Source of the DNA: Paramecium octaurelia
Lineage: Eukaryota > Ciliophora > Oligohymenophorea > Peniculida > Parameciidae
NCBI GenBank assembly: GCA_905182995.1
Contig: CAJJDP010000056.1
Span: 206,919-270,918, forward strand
Direction of reading: 5' to 3'
DNA length: 64,000 nt
How positions within the stretch are numbered: the stretch's first letter is position 1; each line of letters opens with the position of its first letter. A model generated the notes under the pieces. It searched no databases. It was not told the DNA's origin and saw only the letters and a program-made list of their open reading frames with translations. The translations under genes and the position numbers were made by a program. Below, piece by piece: positions 35,767 to 49,338 of this stretch.

Positions 35767-36402
35767 TCATTCCTTTTACTAAATGGATGAGATTTTCAAT
35801 AAATTATTTAAAAAGTTTTTCACCTTCTTATGCTAAAGAATGCTGATTCTTACAATAATTAAATAAATTACTTAAAGAAACAATTTCATGCTATTTTTAA
35901 CTTTAATTTAATATTAAATTGAGGAAAAGAGTTTTTGTTGAATCTTTACTTACTCACATTAAAGTGCCTTGATTTAATTATGCAACTCCTTTTCTTCAAC
36001 ACTACAACTGTTAATATCACTTTATTTTTCTTTTTTGTTCTTCTTTTTAATTATGTTTCTCATAATAACTTGTTATCTAGCAAAACTTGGATGATAATAT
36101 GTGATAGCTCCTTATTCATCTTTACTACTTATAAATCCATACAGGTTAAGCTATCTAATCATATATCAAGTTATTCTCTAACCTCAAAAAGCTTGCATAA
36201 TTGGCATGTTTAAAATGTTGAGGCAGAACTATTTCTTATAGTAGTTCTCTATCAAGAATTTGAATTTTCACTCCATTCTCATCCCATCTTATAATATCCC
36301 TGTTCTTATTTTGCTAAGCATATATTGTAATTTTACATTTAACATTTCAAATGTGACTTCAATGAATTTAATTCCTTTATGTTTAGTATTTTTTTTAAGC
36401 AT
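35767..36402 (-). CDS. heat-shock-factor type DNA-binding protein, short
   Basis: Encodes 194 aa with two introns (23 and 28 nt). The protein is little more than an HSF DNA-binding domain: IIRWDENGVKIQILD, EIVLPQHFKHANYASFLRQLNLYGF, then ITYYHPSFARQQ. The recognition helix (SFLRQLNLYGF) is intact and is split by the second intron just before the Arg codon. A Lys-rich segment, a short coiled coil and a hydrophobic end follow. HSF-type factors bind nGAAn repeats; whether this one answers to heat is unknown. The start was chosen at ATG 36402. Confidence 0.85.
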
Positions 36403-36700
36403 TTTTCAAAATGATTAAAATTTAAGGAGAAATTGGAATTCTTAAAAACCCAAATATATAAAAACAAATTTAATTATGGATTATATATAAATAATGTCCA
36501 TTCAAAGTATATATTAGTATTAGTATTCTAACCCAAAACCTTTAATCTGATAATATTTTGATATAAACATATAATATTAAAACAGAATTAATGAATATAA
36601 GTCAAATAATCATAAAAGCTTAGAAATAACCTAAGCTTGAGAAATTGTGATTTTCTAGTATGGAATAATTGCTTGAAAAATCATTAAAATAGTGGTAGAC

Positions 36701-37850
36701 ATGTATGTGTTCTATTTTAGATTAATTTCCTTAGAATAACAAAGGATAATCAATTTTAACAATAATTAAAGTTATAAAATATTATCTTTCTTTGATTATA
36801 ATTTTACCATATCTCATAAATCGAATATCTTCTTAGCTGAATTTCTTTACCTTAATTTTCAGCCTTTTAATCCCATCTTATTTAATTTACTCAATAAAGC
36901 TTACTCAAATATTATTAAGCTTTACATTTGTAAAATCCAAAGAGAACTATTTGAAAATTACAATTTGATGTTATTAATTTCTGAAGAGAATTATTGCTAT
37001 CTATCTAATGAAGAAACTATTACATTGTAATCAATATCCTAAACTGAAATTTTTTTTTTCAATTTATTTAGATATTATAATTTATAATAAATCCTCAGCA
37101 ACTAAGTTTTGAAATGTATAATTTCAATTAAAAATAATAAGATGAATTATAAGCTTATCTAAGATTCCCTTAAGATTTGAAGTGGATTATTTATTCTTGG
37201 TTTTTAATAAAATAAAAAAACAGCCGATAATAATTACTTGGATTATACAAAACTGAAAAATGAGTTTTTGTTGGAAACTCATCCTGGAAAATAAGTTTTA
37301 TGGAGAAACAATTAAAAATTAATAGTAGAATTATGGAGTATTTGTTTGGGTAATCTATGACAAGACTATATAATCAATAATCTAGTTTTGTTGCTGAACA
37401 TTAATCATTCTACAATTTTAAATTACTGAGTTTAAGTAGCATATTCTTAGAAAAATTATTAGGATTTCTATATATGTGAAAATGCTTCATCATATTTTGA
37501 AAATTAAGTGGCTGGATAGTAGGAGGATAAGTAATTAAATATCTAAAACAATGTTATATGAACTTGCGGTAGGATAGCAGTATTACCGAGATAGGACATT
37601 GCATTTTCAAGTTACAAGATTTCACTTTTAGGAAATGTTATTTCTAATAATTTGGATGATGTAACACCTTTATAATTTTTTATAAAATGTTTACAAAATT
37701 GGGGCAACATTCCATACATTATTTTCAAGGCTGCATTTAATATAGCTTTAGCCTAGTTAGATGCTGAAATCTTACTTTCAAAAAGTAGCTAGATCTATAA
37801 AATAATATACATTCAATAAATATTGAGTTACACTTGACATTTTATCAACA
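36701..37850 (+). CDS. hypothetical multi-exon protein, approximate model
   Basis: From ATG 36701 a clear coding frame runs about 160 codons (pieces: FTISHKSNIFLAEFL, QPFNPILFNLLNKAY, LMLLISEENYCYL) to a TGA near 37190. Further coding-like pieces follow in other frames up to about 37850 (LQNWGNIPYIIFKAAFNIALAQ), so several introns are expected. Its 3' end overlaps the convergent HSF paralogue's last codons. No family is recognised. Confidence 0.4.
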
Positions 37851-38320
37851 GTTTATATACATTCATAGATTTGCTATCTTAAGATTTATTGAGAAATTTT
37901 TATTTAATTCAGGTTATTTCTCAAAATAGATGTCTCTAGTTCAGATTAAGCAAATTATTGTCTTTGCTTTTTTTTTATTTATAAGTTCGGAGAAAATTTG
38001 GTAAATTATGTGTTATAGTAATAAGTATTATTCTTTTCTAAACTAGTTCTTTAGAACCCATACAGGTTCAATTGTCTTAGTATATATATTGAAATACTTT
38101 AAGAAACTGGAAAACTTTTAATGTCTAAAATATATAGGAAGTATCTTTGATATCAAGGTAGGTTTATCTAAAATGATAAATTTTTCTCCTGAATCATTCC
38201 ATCTTATTATATTTTCATATTCTTGATTCTATTTTATTAATTTACTTAACCTCAAGAATTTTATAAAGTAATTTTAAAAATGACGAATGAATAATTCTGT
38301 TTTTCTTAATTTTTTTTTCT
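37778..38320 (-). CDS. second heat-shock-factor type protein, short
   Basis: Paralogue of the factor at 35767-36402. An HSF domain is spelled IIRWNDSGEKFIILD, KILPIYFRHQKFSSFLKQLNLYGF, then a Tyr/Asn-rich wing and a basic coiled segment, ending at TGA 37778-37780. Introns: about 22 nt (GTT...TAG) before NQEYENIIRW and 22 nt (GTA...AAG) inside the codon before KQLNLYGF, the same position as in the other paralogue. The first exon is uncertain; the frame is open to about 38310. Confidence 0.75.
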
Positions 38321-38453
38321 TACATTAAAAAAATAATTAAAATTTTATTATTGATGCATACATAATATTTTTATATCTTAAGCATATCTCATTTGATGAG
38401 AATCACTAGTTGATAAATTATTTTATTTTGTATATAGAATACTTAAAATAGAA

Positions 38454-39225
38454 TCAGTCTTATGCTTTACGAGTAGACGCTTTCTTGGCTTTATGTTATT
38501 ATAATTCGAATTTATAATCATCCAAATATTCCTGAGTAGCCTTCATGTAATTCCAATTATTCATATCTAAGTAAAATCTAATATAATTTTATTGATTACA
38601 TCGCAACTTTACGATTTTTATCTTCGGGCTAACAAACTTAATCTAGAAACAATCCAATTTTTAATTCTTACATGTATTTCTCCATATTACTATATTCAAT
38701 ATTATATATTTACATTTCTTCTTTTTTATTATCACTTGTAGGATTAGGAATCCTCAATTTCTTCAAATAAAATATATCATTTGTTTGTAAATTGTTATAC
38801 GTCCTTATTCTACAAGCAGGCACTCCATATTATAATTCCAGTCCTTCTATTGTGTCATCTGGACAAATTAAATGAATAATTTCATTTTTTCCATCAGCTG
38901 TAGATATATCCTATGACTTTTAGATAATGTTCCTTTAAACATCAAACCAATCTTCATCATATAGACTATAATGATCCTTCAATTCAGTTGGTTTGTATTC
39001 TTCTTCTTTTTATTCTGGCCTAGATTTCGACATTCCGAACATCCTTGCCAAAAAGCCAACAGGTTCTTACTGAGATACTTTACAAGGCTTTTTTAAATTG
39101 TCTTCATTAATCAAAGATTATTGCACATTTTCCTCATTCTTTAAATTAATTTCTTCCATTTCAACTAATCTATGAACTTAGTTCCTTCTATTATAAACTT
39201 CATTTGGAATGTCCCCGACTTTCAT
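38454..39225 (-). CDS. LysM-domain protein
   Basis: Encodes 249 aa with one 22-nt intron near the 3' end; the exon sum is exact. The middle carries a LysM domain: HLICPDDTIEGLELQYGVP, CRIRTYNNL and FYLKKLRIP. It follows a charged N-terminal part (GFLARMFGMSKS). The C-terminus has a charged motif (FYLDMNNWNYMKATQEYLDD) and a Lys-rich end. This matches intracellular eukaryotic LYSMD1/2-like proteins, not secreted chitin-binding ones, since no signal peptide is present. Function unknown. Confidence 0.8.
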
Positions 39226-39459
39226 TATATATTAAATAAATAATTAAATTATGAGGAAAATTGTATAAAACAAAAATTAAATATATATTAGTTAATAAAT
39301 AAACTAACAATTAAAAAGAGCAATTATGCTAATATTTAAACTTAAACTATAATAATAATAAAATAAAAGAAATATTATTTGATTTTAATTTATATAATAA
39401 AAATATCTTGATTAATAATGTATTGACATCCTTAAAGGTCTTCAGAAAGAAAATTGATT

Positions 39460-41300
39460 TAATTAAAGCAATTTTATTATTTCTCTTATCAAAAATGATG
39501 TAAACGATCTTTCAAAATTAGTCTGTTCAGTAATACATAATAAACAAATAGACAATAGAAAGTATATAAGCATAAATGTTGATTTTAGGATTAAAATAAA
39601 TAATGATATAAATTAGTTTTTCATCTTTTAGTTAGAACCTAGAACGATATTGTATATATTTATCTTACAATTAAATTTATTAAGAGTAATGAAATAAAAT
39701 TATATAGAAAGAAAAAGCGAATTAATTGATAACATTATGATGGGATAGGGAACAGAATCTTAGATTACTGATTATTTGATTCTCTATTAATTATATATAC
39801 ATAGATGCCTATATTCATTTTTAGCTTGGTGTTTAGAAAAAATTCCTAGCTTTTTTTACATCACAAAAGAAGATACATTTTGGAAAATTTAAAATTTTCT
39901 TCTCTTTGATTGGACTTTATTCCTTAGATTGATTAGAGTTTGGAAAATAAAGCATATTAAGTTAAAAATCCATCAGTGTTGACTAATTTTTTATTTCTAA
40001 GGTTTTGCTTTAATGAGACTTTTTAATTCTGAATGTTGGAGTATCTAGTGATTAATCAAGGACTTAGCTTCAATAGAGGCAACTGAATACTTATTTTAAA
40101 AAATTTCATTCAATCGAGGAAACCTTGGTTATTTTTTATATCTTTCTTATTTTATCTGAAAAGACTTATCATTTATGTGATTTCGCAACTAGTTAAATCT
40201 TAAATTTTAAATTGTTCCTTCAGAAACTAAATTTTGTTGTGGTTGTGTCTTTATTCTTGCTTCTCTTTGAAATCGAATATTATAGGTAACTGAATTAACA
40301 GATTCATTACCTAAAAGTTAACAATTAAATTACTTTTTAATGATGCTCTTAATTAATTGACCTTTTAAGCAGATCTTTATTTTACAGATTTTTAGAAAAT
40401 TCTGTTTGCTCTATAATTGTGGAAATTGTTCATAAATAAATATTATAAAATATGAATCAAATCTTTGATAAATAGATAATGAGTCATCGATTCATTTTTC
40501 AAATTGTTCAAATATTAATGAGTCCATTTTTATTAATATTATTTAGAATATTAAAGTATAAACTATTAATTCAAAACTTTTTGATTTTCTATGCCATTAC
40601 AACTCTTCATTCTTTATATGAATCAAAAGAGTAATAAATTCTTATATTTCTAAATTTGGTTATCTAAACTTTATGAAATCCTGTATAAACTAGCAATTAC
40701 AAAAAGTTAAAAAGAGAATTAAAGTTATAACATTTTATAATTATTCAACAGTGTAGTATCTTCAAATTTGAAGCCATTTTCAATAAGAAATTATCTAGCT
40801 TATCTCACAATACATATCTCCTAATATTTAAAGGTAGGAAAATAGAGAATCAATAATAAGAGTGTATTTAAGGGAAGAAAATATCAGAAGTGTCAAAGGA
40901 ATTTAAATGATTATATATTTATCTAATTATAGAATTTACATGTGTTAATGTGTTTATTCAATCATATATCTAAAAATTCTACAGATAATATAGTTTTATA
41001 TGACTATCATCAATCGCAAGCCATTTGAATGAATAAGTATTTATACTTTAGAGAGGGCATGTCACTTTTATTTGAAAATCTTAATACCATAATATTTGGA
41101 TTTTCGATGATTTTCCTGTTATTGAAATAGATTTTTATTATATTAAGTGTCATTGAAAAGGACTACTCAGATACAATTCAATATATATATATCAATATAT
41201 TAGTATTTAATGTTATAAATATATTAACTATTTGTCTAAAATCAGAATTCTAATACAAAATTCCAGTATATAAATTCAAAAGGAACATCTGTTGTAAAAT
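39460..41300 (+). CDS. large hypothetical protein, possibly membrane, approximate model
   Basis: A frame without TGA from about 39460 to 39990 encodes a convincing protein (FFIFQLEPRTILYIFILQ, HRCLYSFLAWCLEKIP, ITKEDTFWKIQNFLLFDW). A GTT...AAG intron near 39989-40012 leads on to FALMRLFNSECW. Further pieces lie at 40080-40160, 40930-41030 and 41060-41350, the last very hydrophobic (IIFGFSMIFLLLKQIFIIL). I cannot place all exons. The type resembles very large Paramecium membrane proteins, but no domain is identified. Confidence 0.4.
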
Positions 41301-41353
41301 ATATATTTATTTTTATTATAATTTATATTCCAAAGCAAATTCTATTAAATAAA

Positions 41354-43741
41354 ATGTTAAACCATTAAGAGAAAATTGTTCCTTAGCCTTAATTTGAATT
41401 TATTTTCAATAGAGAACTATCTCAAAATATAGATAAATAAGAATTTGAGAAATTCAAGTGTCAATCCATTTTATATTGTTAAGAGATAATGATTTGTGAT
41501 TTGATGTTGCTTTTGGAAAATGGTAAAATGATGAATTAAAAATTAAGCATTGCAGGTTACTTGAAATTAATGGATCTGATTAAAGAATTTAGATATATTC
41601 AAAAATCAAAAAATCAATTTACTCTATTAAATTATTGTGTAATTAAAAATATAGATGGATAATTATTGATTGAGTCTAAGTTCAAATTTAAATAATATTA
41701 TCCCTCTCTGGAAAATCAAATTGATGAATTGCAAGCAAAATTTTCATAATTTGTCGATCAAAAAAATAATAAAGGCTAAGATTTAGAAGAAATATTAAAA
41801 GGGGCCTCTAATATTTATTCTCAGTTTAGCTCACCAAAAAAAGAAAACTAAAACAATATTAAGAATGAATTGTTTTATTATATTTAGGATAGATTTTTTG
41901 CCAAATAATTTTTGATACATGATTCAGATGAGGAGTAAAAGAAATCTCTATAATATTTCCAGGATATTTTTAAGATCATTTAATGCTCACCTAATTATGA
42001 GTAAATTTTGGATTTATTGATTGAAGTTGATTTTACAACTTTAGAATAAATATAATAATTTGTGAAATAAAAAGAATTTTAACATTCAGAAGTATGTTTA
42101 ATGAATGATTTTGAATTATTTAAGTATTACATAGTTCTTTTGAAATCTGCATAATTTGATTAATAAAAGATAAAAGATGGTTATGCAAAGTGTTAGAATT
42201 AAGAAGATAAAAGGTAATACATTGATAATCAAATTAACAATTTGGATAATTTAATGAGTAGTCAAAATAAAGTAAGCGATCCGCAAGACTCAAACAAGTT
42301 TTAATAATCATTAATTAATTAATTAAAAATAAAGTTTTGGGTTTTCTTTGATTATGATTTGGAAGATTAAAAGCTTTAATCTAATCGTAGAAAGATAAAA
42401 ATAAAGGACAAAATATATGTAATTAAAACAAAATATTCTAATTTTATTTCATTGAAATAAGATAACAAATATTAATTTGAAAAATTTGTGTAGACTATTA
42501 TAAATGACGAGGATATGGAATAAATTATTGAAGAAATAATTGAATTAAAAATTGAAATCATTCATGAAAATGTTCGAACAAGCCTTAAAAATGGCGATTT
42601 AAAGAAACATTTAGAAGAGTTATTTAATGTAAATAAAAAATTGTATTTGCCACTTTTAAAAAATCACCCAACTCTTAAATAATAAGTCGATATTTTACTT
42701 GACTATTGTGAAAGAATTAAAATAATGATTCAAAATTTAAATTAAAAGTAATTAGTTGATTTCAAATAAGATGAATAATTAATTATTTTAAGAAAATAAT
42801 TAGAATCTACTCAAAATGTAAATACTGATCTTTACATCGAATCTTAAGAAGAATTATAAGAGTTAACTAATAGATTTTGTCCTAATTTATGTATTTTCAA
42901 ATCTACCAGATTTTAAAGATTTAAATAAAGAATTGAGTAGAAAATATCAAAATAGATGTTGTGGAATTAAATAAATTCCAGAGAAATGAGTGAAGCTAAG
43001 TCTAAAATGCCAGCAGAATTTTTTAATTAATATTAGTTCCCTTTATCAAAATATATGACAAAACGATAAGGCTTAGATTAATTGCGGTGTGGATTTTACT
43101 GTAATAAAACATGGAATAATTTACAAGATTCACTAAAAAAAGAGCTCTAAAATTAGATTAAATAAGATTAAAAATTTGCAGATGAAAAGGCAAAAATGTA
43201 TAAGTAATATTAAAATCGAATATTCATTCCTATTGAAAAAATAGATTTGATTTATAAACATAATTTTGATTAAAAAAACGAAAAGAAAATTATGGAAGAA
43301 ATAGCTTAATTCTTTGATAAAAAGAGATAAGAAGAAGAATGCTTTCTTAAAGATTTGTAAGAATATGTAGAATTAGCAGATGAATTCATTAAAACCTTGG
43401 ATTAGGAAAAGAATGATTATTTCAAACAATAATTTTTGAATTATACAGAATATAAATCAATTGAAGAGATGTAAGATGATGTTTAAAAAATAATTCAAAA
43501 TTTTAGAAAATTGAAATTTCAGAAATATGAAGATGATAAATCCTTAATTGAAAAAATACATAAAGATTATATGCATAAATGTTAAGAAGTATTAAAAATA
43601 ATTCCTTAAGATTTCAAAAGATTCAAATTAGCAAAACAAAATAGAGAAGATTTAGATAAGAAGAAAAAAATAATAGAATTTTATGGAAGCTAATTATTAG
43701 AATTTTTGAAATTATAAATATAAAATAATCAAGCTTTATGA
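41354..43741 (+). CDS. large intronless coiled-coil protein (795 aa)
   Basis: A single uninterrupted frame of 796 codons (with many TAA/TAG = Gln) from ATG 41354 to TGA 43739-43741. It is Lys/Gln/Glu/Ile-rich throughout with alternating helical and coiled-coil stretches (e.g. VDILLDYCERIKIMIQNLNQ, EEIAQFFDKKRQEEECFLKD) and one more globular patch (QLRCGFYCNKTWNNL). There is no signal peptide, membrane segment or motif I recognise. The composition is like ciliary or cytoskeletal scaffold proteins, which is only a guess. Confidence 0.75.
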
Positions 43742-43960
43742 TTTATTATAATATCTGTTTTACTTCCATTCTCTTCATAGTGTAATATAAAGAAAGCTAG
43801 GATTGTAGAGATATTCAATAAAGTTTAATAATTGCTATTCTATTTATTTGAATAACCAATAATAAATCATCTTGATCTAATTTTTAAGTATTACATAATT
43901 GATTATAATTCTAATTTAGACGATTGAAATTCTGAATCATAGAGAAAATAAATTAAGTAA

Positions 43961-45703
43961 TCATTTTAATTCTGTCAAATCCTCACAACTATTTCCAGAA
44001 TACTTTTTTTAGGGTTAATCCCATATAATCATACCATTTTCTTCATTATCTTCTTGATTCATATCTATTTCTATTTTTTAATTCTAAAATAAAGATTCTC
44101 TTAATTTTTTAAAAGTTTTTGAATGCTCTATCTAATTTTCTTTTTCCAAGACCTTTGGATCTCTCCAAAATTATGGCAACTACCAAACTTTTATTCTTTT
44201 ATCCTTAGATGCAGTTACTAATTTTTTCTCTTCCTCTAGCCAATGCAATTTAGTTATGTCTGACTCATGGGCTTTTAAAACAACTAAGATTACTTTATAT
44301 TTTACATAATTAATTGGAATTTCTGGCATCCCAAATAGTAACAGTTCCATCAATGTTTCCGACATAAATTTCTCCTCTTTTGGAAGACCAGCTTATCTCT
44401 CTACTCTTAAATCTTCCATTTAAACTTGTGATTTATTTTGCAAATTATTCCTAGCCAGGGTTTTAAATGTCAATTATTAAAATTACCCCATTTTCATGGC
44501 TAATTGAAAATAAATAATTTCTTGAATGATCAATAAATAATCCTCTTAGAAATAATTAATTCGTTGTGATTTTAATCATATATGAGGGCATTTACTTGAA
44601 TAATTAATTAAATCTACTTTTTCTATATCATAAATAAAGATTTAACCATGTCTATCTCCAATAAACACCTTTCTTCTTTCATCGCTTGCTAATAAACTAG
44701 TCAATTCATACTAATCTGGCATATAATCTATTTTAGTTCAATAAAAACCTGCCACCAACTCTTTCATCCGCAAATTGAAAACCTTATATCTACGATCCTT
44801 TGAAATAGAATGCATGTATTTATTTCTTCTATCATAATACAAGCCCATAACTCTACTTTTGTGTTACTCAAATTCTTAACTATCTGAATATCTTTAGAAT
44901 CCTTCTTGCTCAAGAACAATCAATTAATTTATAGATCCACTATCTAATCCAATAAGAAGAACAGATGCAATATGATCCCAATAACATGTTATTGCCTATG
45001 AATTATATACTTTGGCCCATAGTTTTTTATATTCCCCATGTAATGTTTAATGCCAGCATTCTACACTCCCTACTGCTATTTATGCTTCTTCATCTTTTTT
45101 AAATTCCCAAGGTGCCTTCATATTTGTTAAGTAGGCATCTATTCTATTTATTACCGAGCAATTAGAAGAAAGAACAAACATCAAGCCAGATTCAGTATTG
45201 AGGATAAAGTCTCTTACTCCTAGCTAAAACTCTTTAAATTCATAGAGTAATTAAGGAGGATTAACGACAATTTCTTTTGCATTTTTATCAATCTCAAAAA
45301 ATTCTTTAAAAGGAATACAGGCTACAACTTCAGGTCTGTTAACCAAATCCTATATTCTTAGCGATTAATTACCTAGACAAATTAATCTAGCCCTTCTTTT
45401 CGCTTTTCTATATCCTCTGTAGATCTACCAATTAAAAATGTTATATATTTCTTTCTTGGTAAGGATGGTAATTATTCCCCAAAAAATACCTTTAATTTTT
45501 TTAATAACTCTTCAAATTATGAGAATCTTTAAATCTCATTATACAAACAACTACCTTCTATCAATTCTCCAATTATCCCCAGTTTTATCTAATATTTATA
45601 TTGTATAATAAATGGCGGTTTCGTTAGGATCATTTCTATGCGAAATCACATGAGCCTTATTATATTCATGATTTATTACTTAAATAGGGGAATTTGAATG
45701 CAT
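43961..45703 (-). CDS. PX - WD40 repeat protein
   Basis: ATG 45703 opens a PX domain: ETAIYYTIQILD, WRIDRRFSQFEELLKKL, LPSLPRKKYI and the RKEGLDQFVQ helix. Introns of 28 nt (AAG) and 23 nt (TAG) interrupt it, and a 21-nt GTTT...TAG intron falls in the repeat region. The remainder is a seven-blade-type WD40 propeller (e.g. LIGLDSGSINQL, GDRHGQIFIYD, LVTASKDKRIKVW) and an acidic tail ending at 43961. PX binds PI3P, and the WD40 part scaffolds. The domain order parallels WDFY proteins, with PX in place of FYVE, which suggests an endosomal role. Confidence 0.82.
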
Positions 45704-46497
45704 AATAATAAATAATATACAACAAATAACATATTACAAAATGTGTAAATTATTATTAAAATTGATAATAAATAAAAGTATATCAATTTTATGCTTTAGT
45801 ATGTTTATTAGAACTTATTGAAGATGTATGAAAAATATCAAAAGATTTGTATATGCTAGATTTGTGTATTTTGATAGATAACTTTTGCATATTTGAGAGA
45901 GTTAATAAAGAAAAACTCAATAGAAAGTAGTAAGCATGAAATAATGTGAATAATTGAATTTTTTGTTTCAAAGTTTTTATTGCTTTAAATTTACAATTCT
46001 TATTGGACAGAAGAATGTTATTCAAATTATCAATAAAAATAGAACATTGTTTTCAAATTTGAAGGAAAAATAGTTTAATTGCAATGTTAACAATCTATCC
46101 TCTAATTTCAGCTTAAGGTTCAATTTATTGTTATTTATAACATATTATTTACTGAATGATTATATTTGATAATTATATAATTCATATAAAATAATAATTG
46201 TAAAAGTATAAAAAGATTAGATTGAAGATTCACGGTCAAAATGATAAGGATAATTGTCAAATAATTTTTAAAGTCTATAGATTTTAATGATTTTATCTCT
46301 TTATTTTGATTAATATTGTTAGTTACCTAAAGAATTTTATGGTTTAGAAATATCAGGAAAAAGAAATAGTAAATTATAAAGATTGAAATAGAACTTATTG
46401 ACAATCTTTCAACATTGATAATTACATATTTTACCTGTTTTTTTAGAATTAAATAAAATAACAAATCATGTGTTATTGATAATGATATTAATAATTG
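45704..46497. other. AT-rich region without a recognisable gene
   Basis: Only short frames are present. One minus frame (45789-46025, Ser/Leu/Phe-rich) has low-complexity composition and no supporting context. It holds the promoter of the PX-WD40 gene and the 5' flank of the pseudogene. Confidence 0.5.
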
Positions 46498-47569
46498 AAG
46501 TCACTTTTACTTTCTTGTTGGTAATGAGCATAGCTTATACAACACATGATTAACTAATGGCCCTACTTTAAACAGGTACATAAGCAACGGATGCCATTGA
46601 CACAGTAATTGGTTTATTGAATGACTTAATACAATCAAATAAGTGCTTAATTTGCTGCTGATTAAATAAATGAAACTGATGAATGGGTTGGAGCACAGTA
46701 ATTTAGTATATAAACATATAACAATTGAATAATTTACAAAGATTAAATCACTCAACTAAAAATTATTCTAATAATCAATTAAAAACAGAGCACAATTTGA
46801 ATAAGAATTATAAGTCAATAAGAATTATCTTGCATGGAATAAATAAAGATAGGATGAGATCTCAAGAAAGATTGATGTTCTTCTTGATGAATAATGTCTT
46901 AGTAACTAATTATTTGTGAGATCAATTAAGCAAAATAGAGAAGCACTTGAAGTTGTAAGAGTACTTAAACAAGATGCTGCTGGTTATATTATAAATGTTG
47001 ATCCATTTGATTAGTCTAAGAGAAAGCAACTAGTGTAGCTCAAAAGTCAAAACATACAGAAATCTTTTCAATGAAAATGAAGTTAAGACTTTCTTGAATT
47101 TGGCTTAAACGTAATAAGAAGAAGGATTAAGCAGAGGGGCTACATTGGCTGAAAGAGTTCTTACGGTTCTTGAATCACTTGAAGCCAATCTCTAAGCTTC
47201 CCTTGAGGCTCTTGAAGTAAATGAAATCATTGCTTCATGGTAATTGGCTAGGTGGATTTCTTTTAGTGAAGCTGAAGTAGCAAACTTGATGGTTGAATAT
47301 GAAAAAAGCAAGTTTATGCTGACAGTATTGGCAACTGTAATAATTATAAATTAATCTATTAGTAAATCCAAGCAGCTTTAGCTAAATAAGCAAAGTCAAA
47401 GTTGATTTTACAAGAATCTCAAGATGCCCTTGATGAAGCATTAGCAGACTCAGAATCCAAGAGAGCTGATTATGCTGAGGCTAAAGCAAAGATAGATGAA
47501 GATAATGCCATTTTGAAATAGGTTATCATCATCTTCAAGAATTAAGTTGAAACATGGCCTGGAAGATGA
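46498..47569 (+). pseudogene. frame-disrupted secretory coiled-coil gene, trichocyst-matrix-like
   Basis: Read across frames, the sequence gives one continuous coiled-coil protein. It begins with a hydrophobic leader ending LVMSIAYTTHDQL, then LLQTGTQATDAIDTVIGLL, ETDEWVGAQQF, RAQFEQELQVNKNYLAWNK, REALEVVRVLKQDAAGY, NENEVKTFLNLAQTQQEEG, LEALEVNEIIASWQLA and ALDEALADSESKRADYAEAK. The frame must change at least four times (about 46643, 46722, 47070 and 47300). None of these places has a usable GT...AG, and each break is followed by a TGA. The Ala/Leu/Glu heptads and leader recall Paramecium trichocyst matrix proteins stored in secretory granules; that family call is from memory of its style. 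Sequencing errors are the alternative. Confidence 0.65.
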
Positions 47570-47704
47570 TGAATATAACTAATCAAGTAATTACAAAAAT
47601 CTAATCTTCTTATTTATTATTAATATATTGGAATTAGATTGTAGAGTGAGATAAATTTGAGAGAGAAGAATTTATTAAATAATAATATTTTAACATTTGT
47701 TAAT

Positions 47705-48814
<1,110 letters not shown>

Positions 48815-49338
48815 TTAATTAATATTTATATTTTCACGATCAATTTCAATCTAAAATTGAATAATAAGTCTGAAACTAATATCCATCATAATTTTTGGTT
48901 CCCATAAATACACACGCATATTGACGCATGATCTATAAGCAAAATATAAATAACTTAACTAATCATCCAAACTCAATCCAGATTAATAGTTCTATCATCC
49001 TGACTTCACAATTAAACCAGATTTAGCTTCATAGACCTCTCAACTTTTATAAAAAGACTGAAGTACTTAAAACTAGAATTCAAGCATATATATATATATA
49101 TATGCAAATAAAAAATGTTTATAAGATCTTTTCTATTCTTACCTTTCTTCAATCTTCCAAACTCAAATAATCTATATATATATATTAAAAATTTGGAACT
49201 ATGATAGACTTCAGATGAGTTTCATTGATATGAGCGTCACATATTTTAATATTATTAAACATCTGTCTATGATAATTCTTATAATAAAAGTATATCCACA
49301 TTATATATTTCATTTTGTAATTAATCCAAAATATGATA
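48815..49338. promoter_or_regulatory. divergent intergenic region with (TA)n palindrome
   Basis: This 524-nt gap separates the starts of the PKA gene (-) and the basic protein gene (+) and so must hold both promoters. It contains a perfect 22-bp palindrome, gc(at)nat-type, at 49084-49105, and a second TA run at 49171-49187. A minus frame at 49185-49382 is hydrophobic and low-complexity; I do not call it. Confidence 0.5.

Noticed and set aside
49084-49190. A CRISPR-like or transposon end
   Set aside because: Only simple TA repeats and one palindrome; no spaced direct repeats, no terminal inverted repeats with a transposase gene. CRISPR arrays are not expected in a ciliate.
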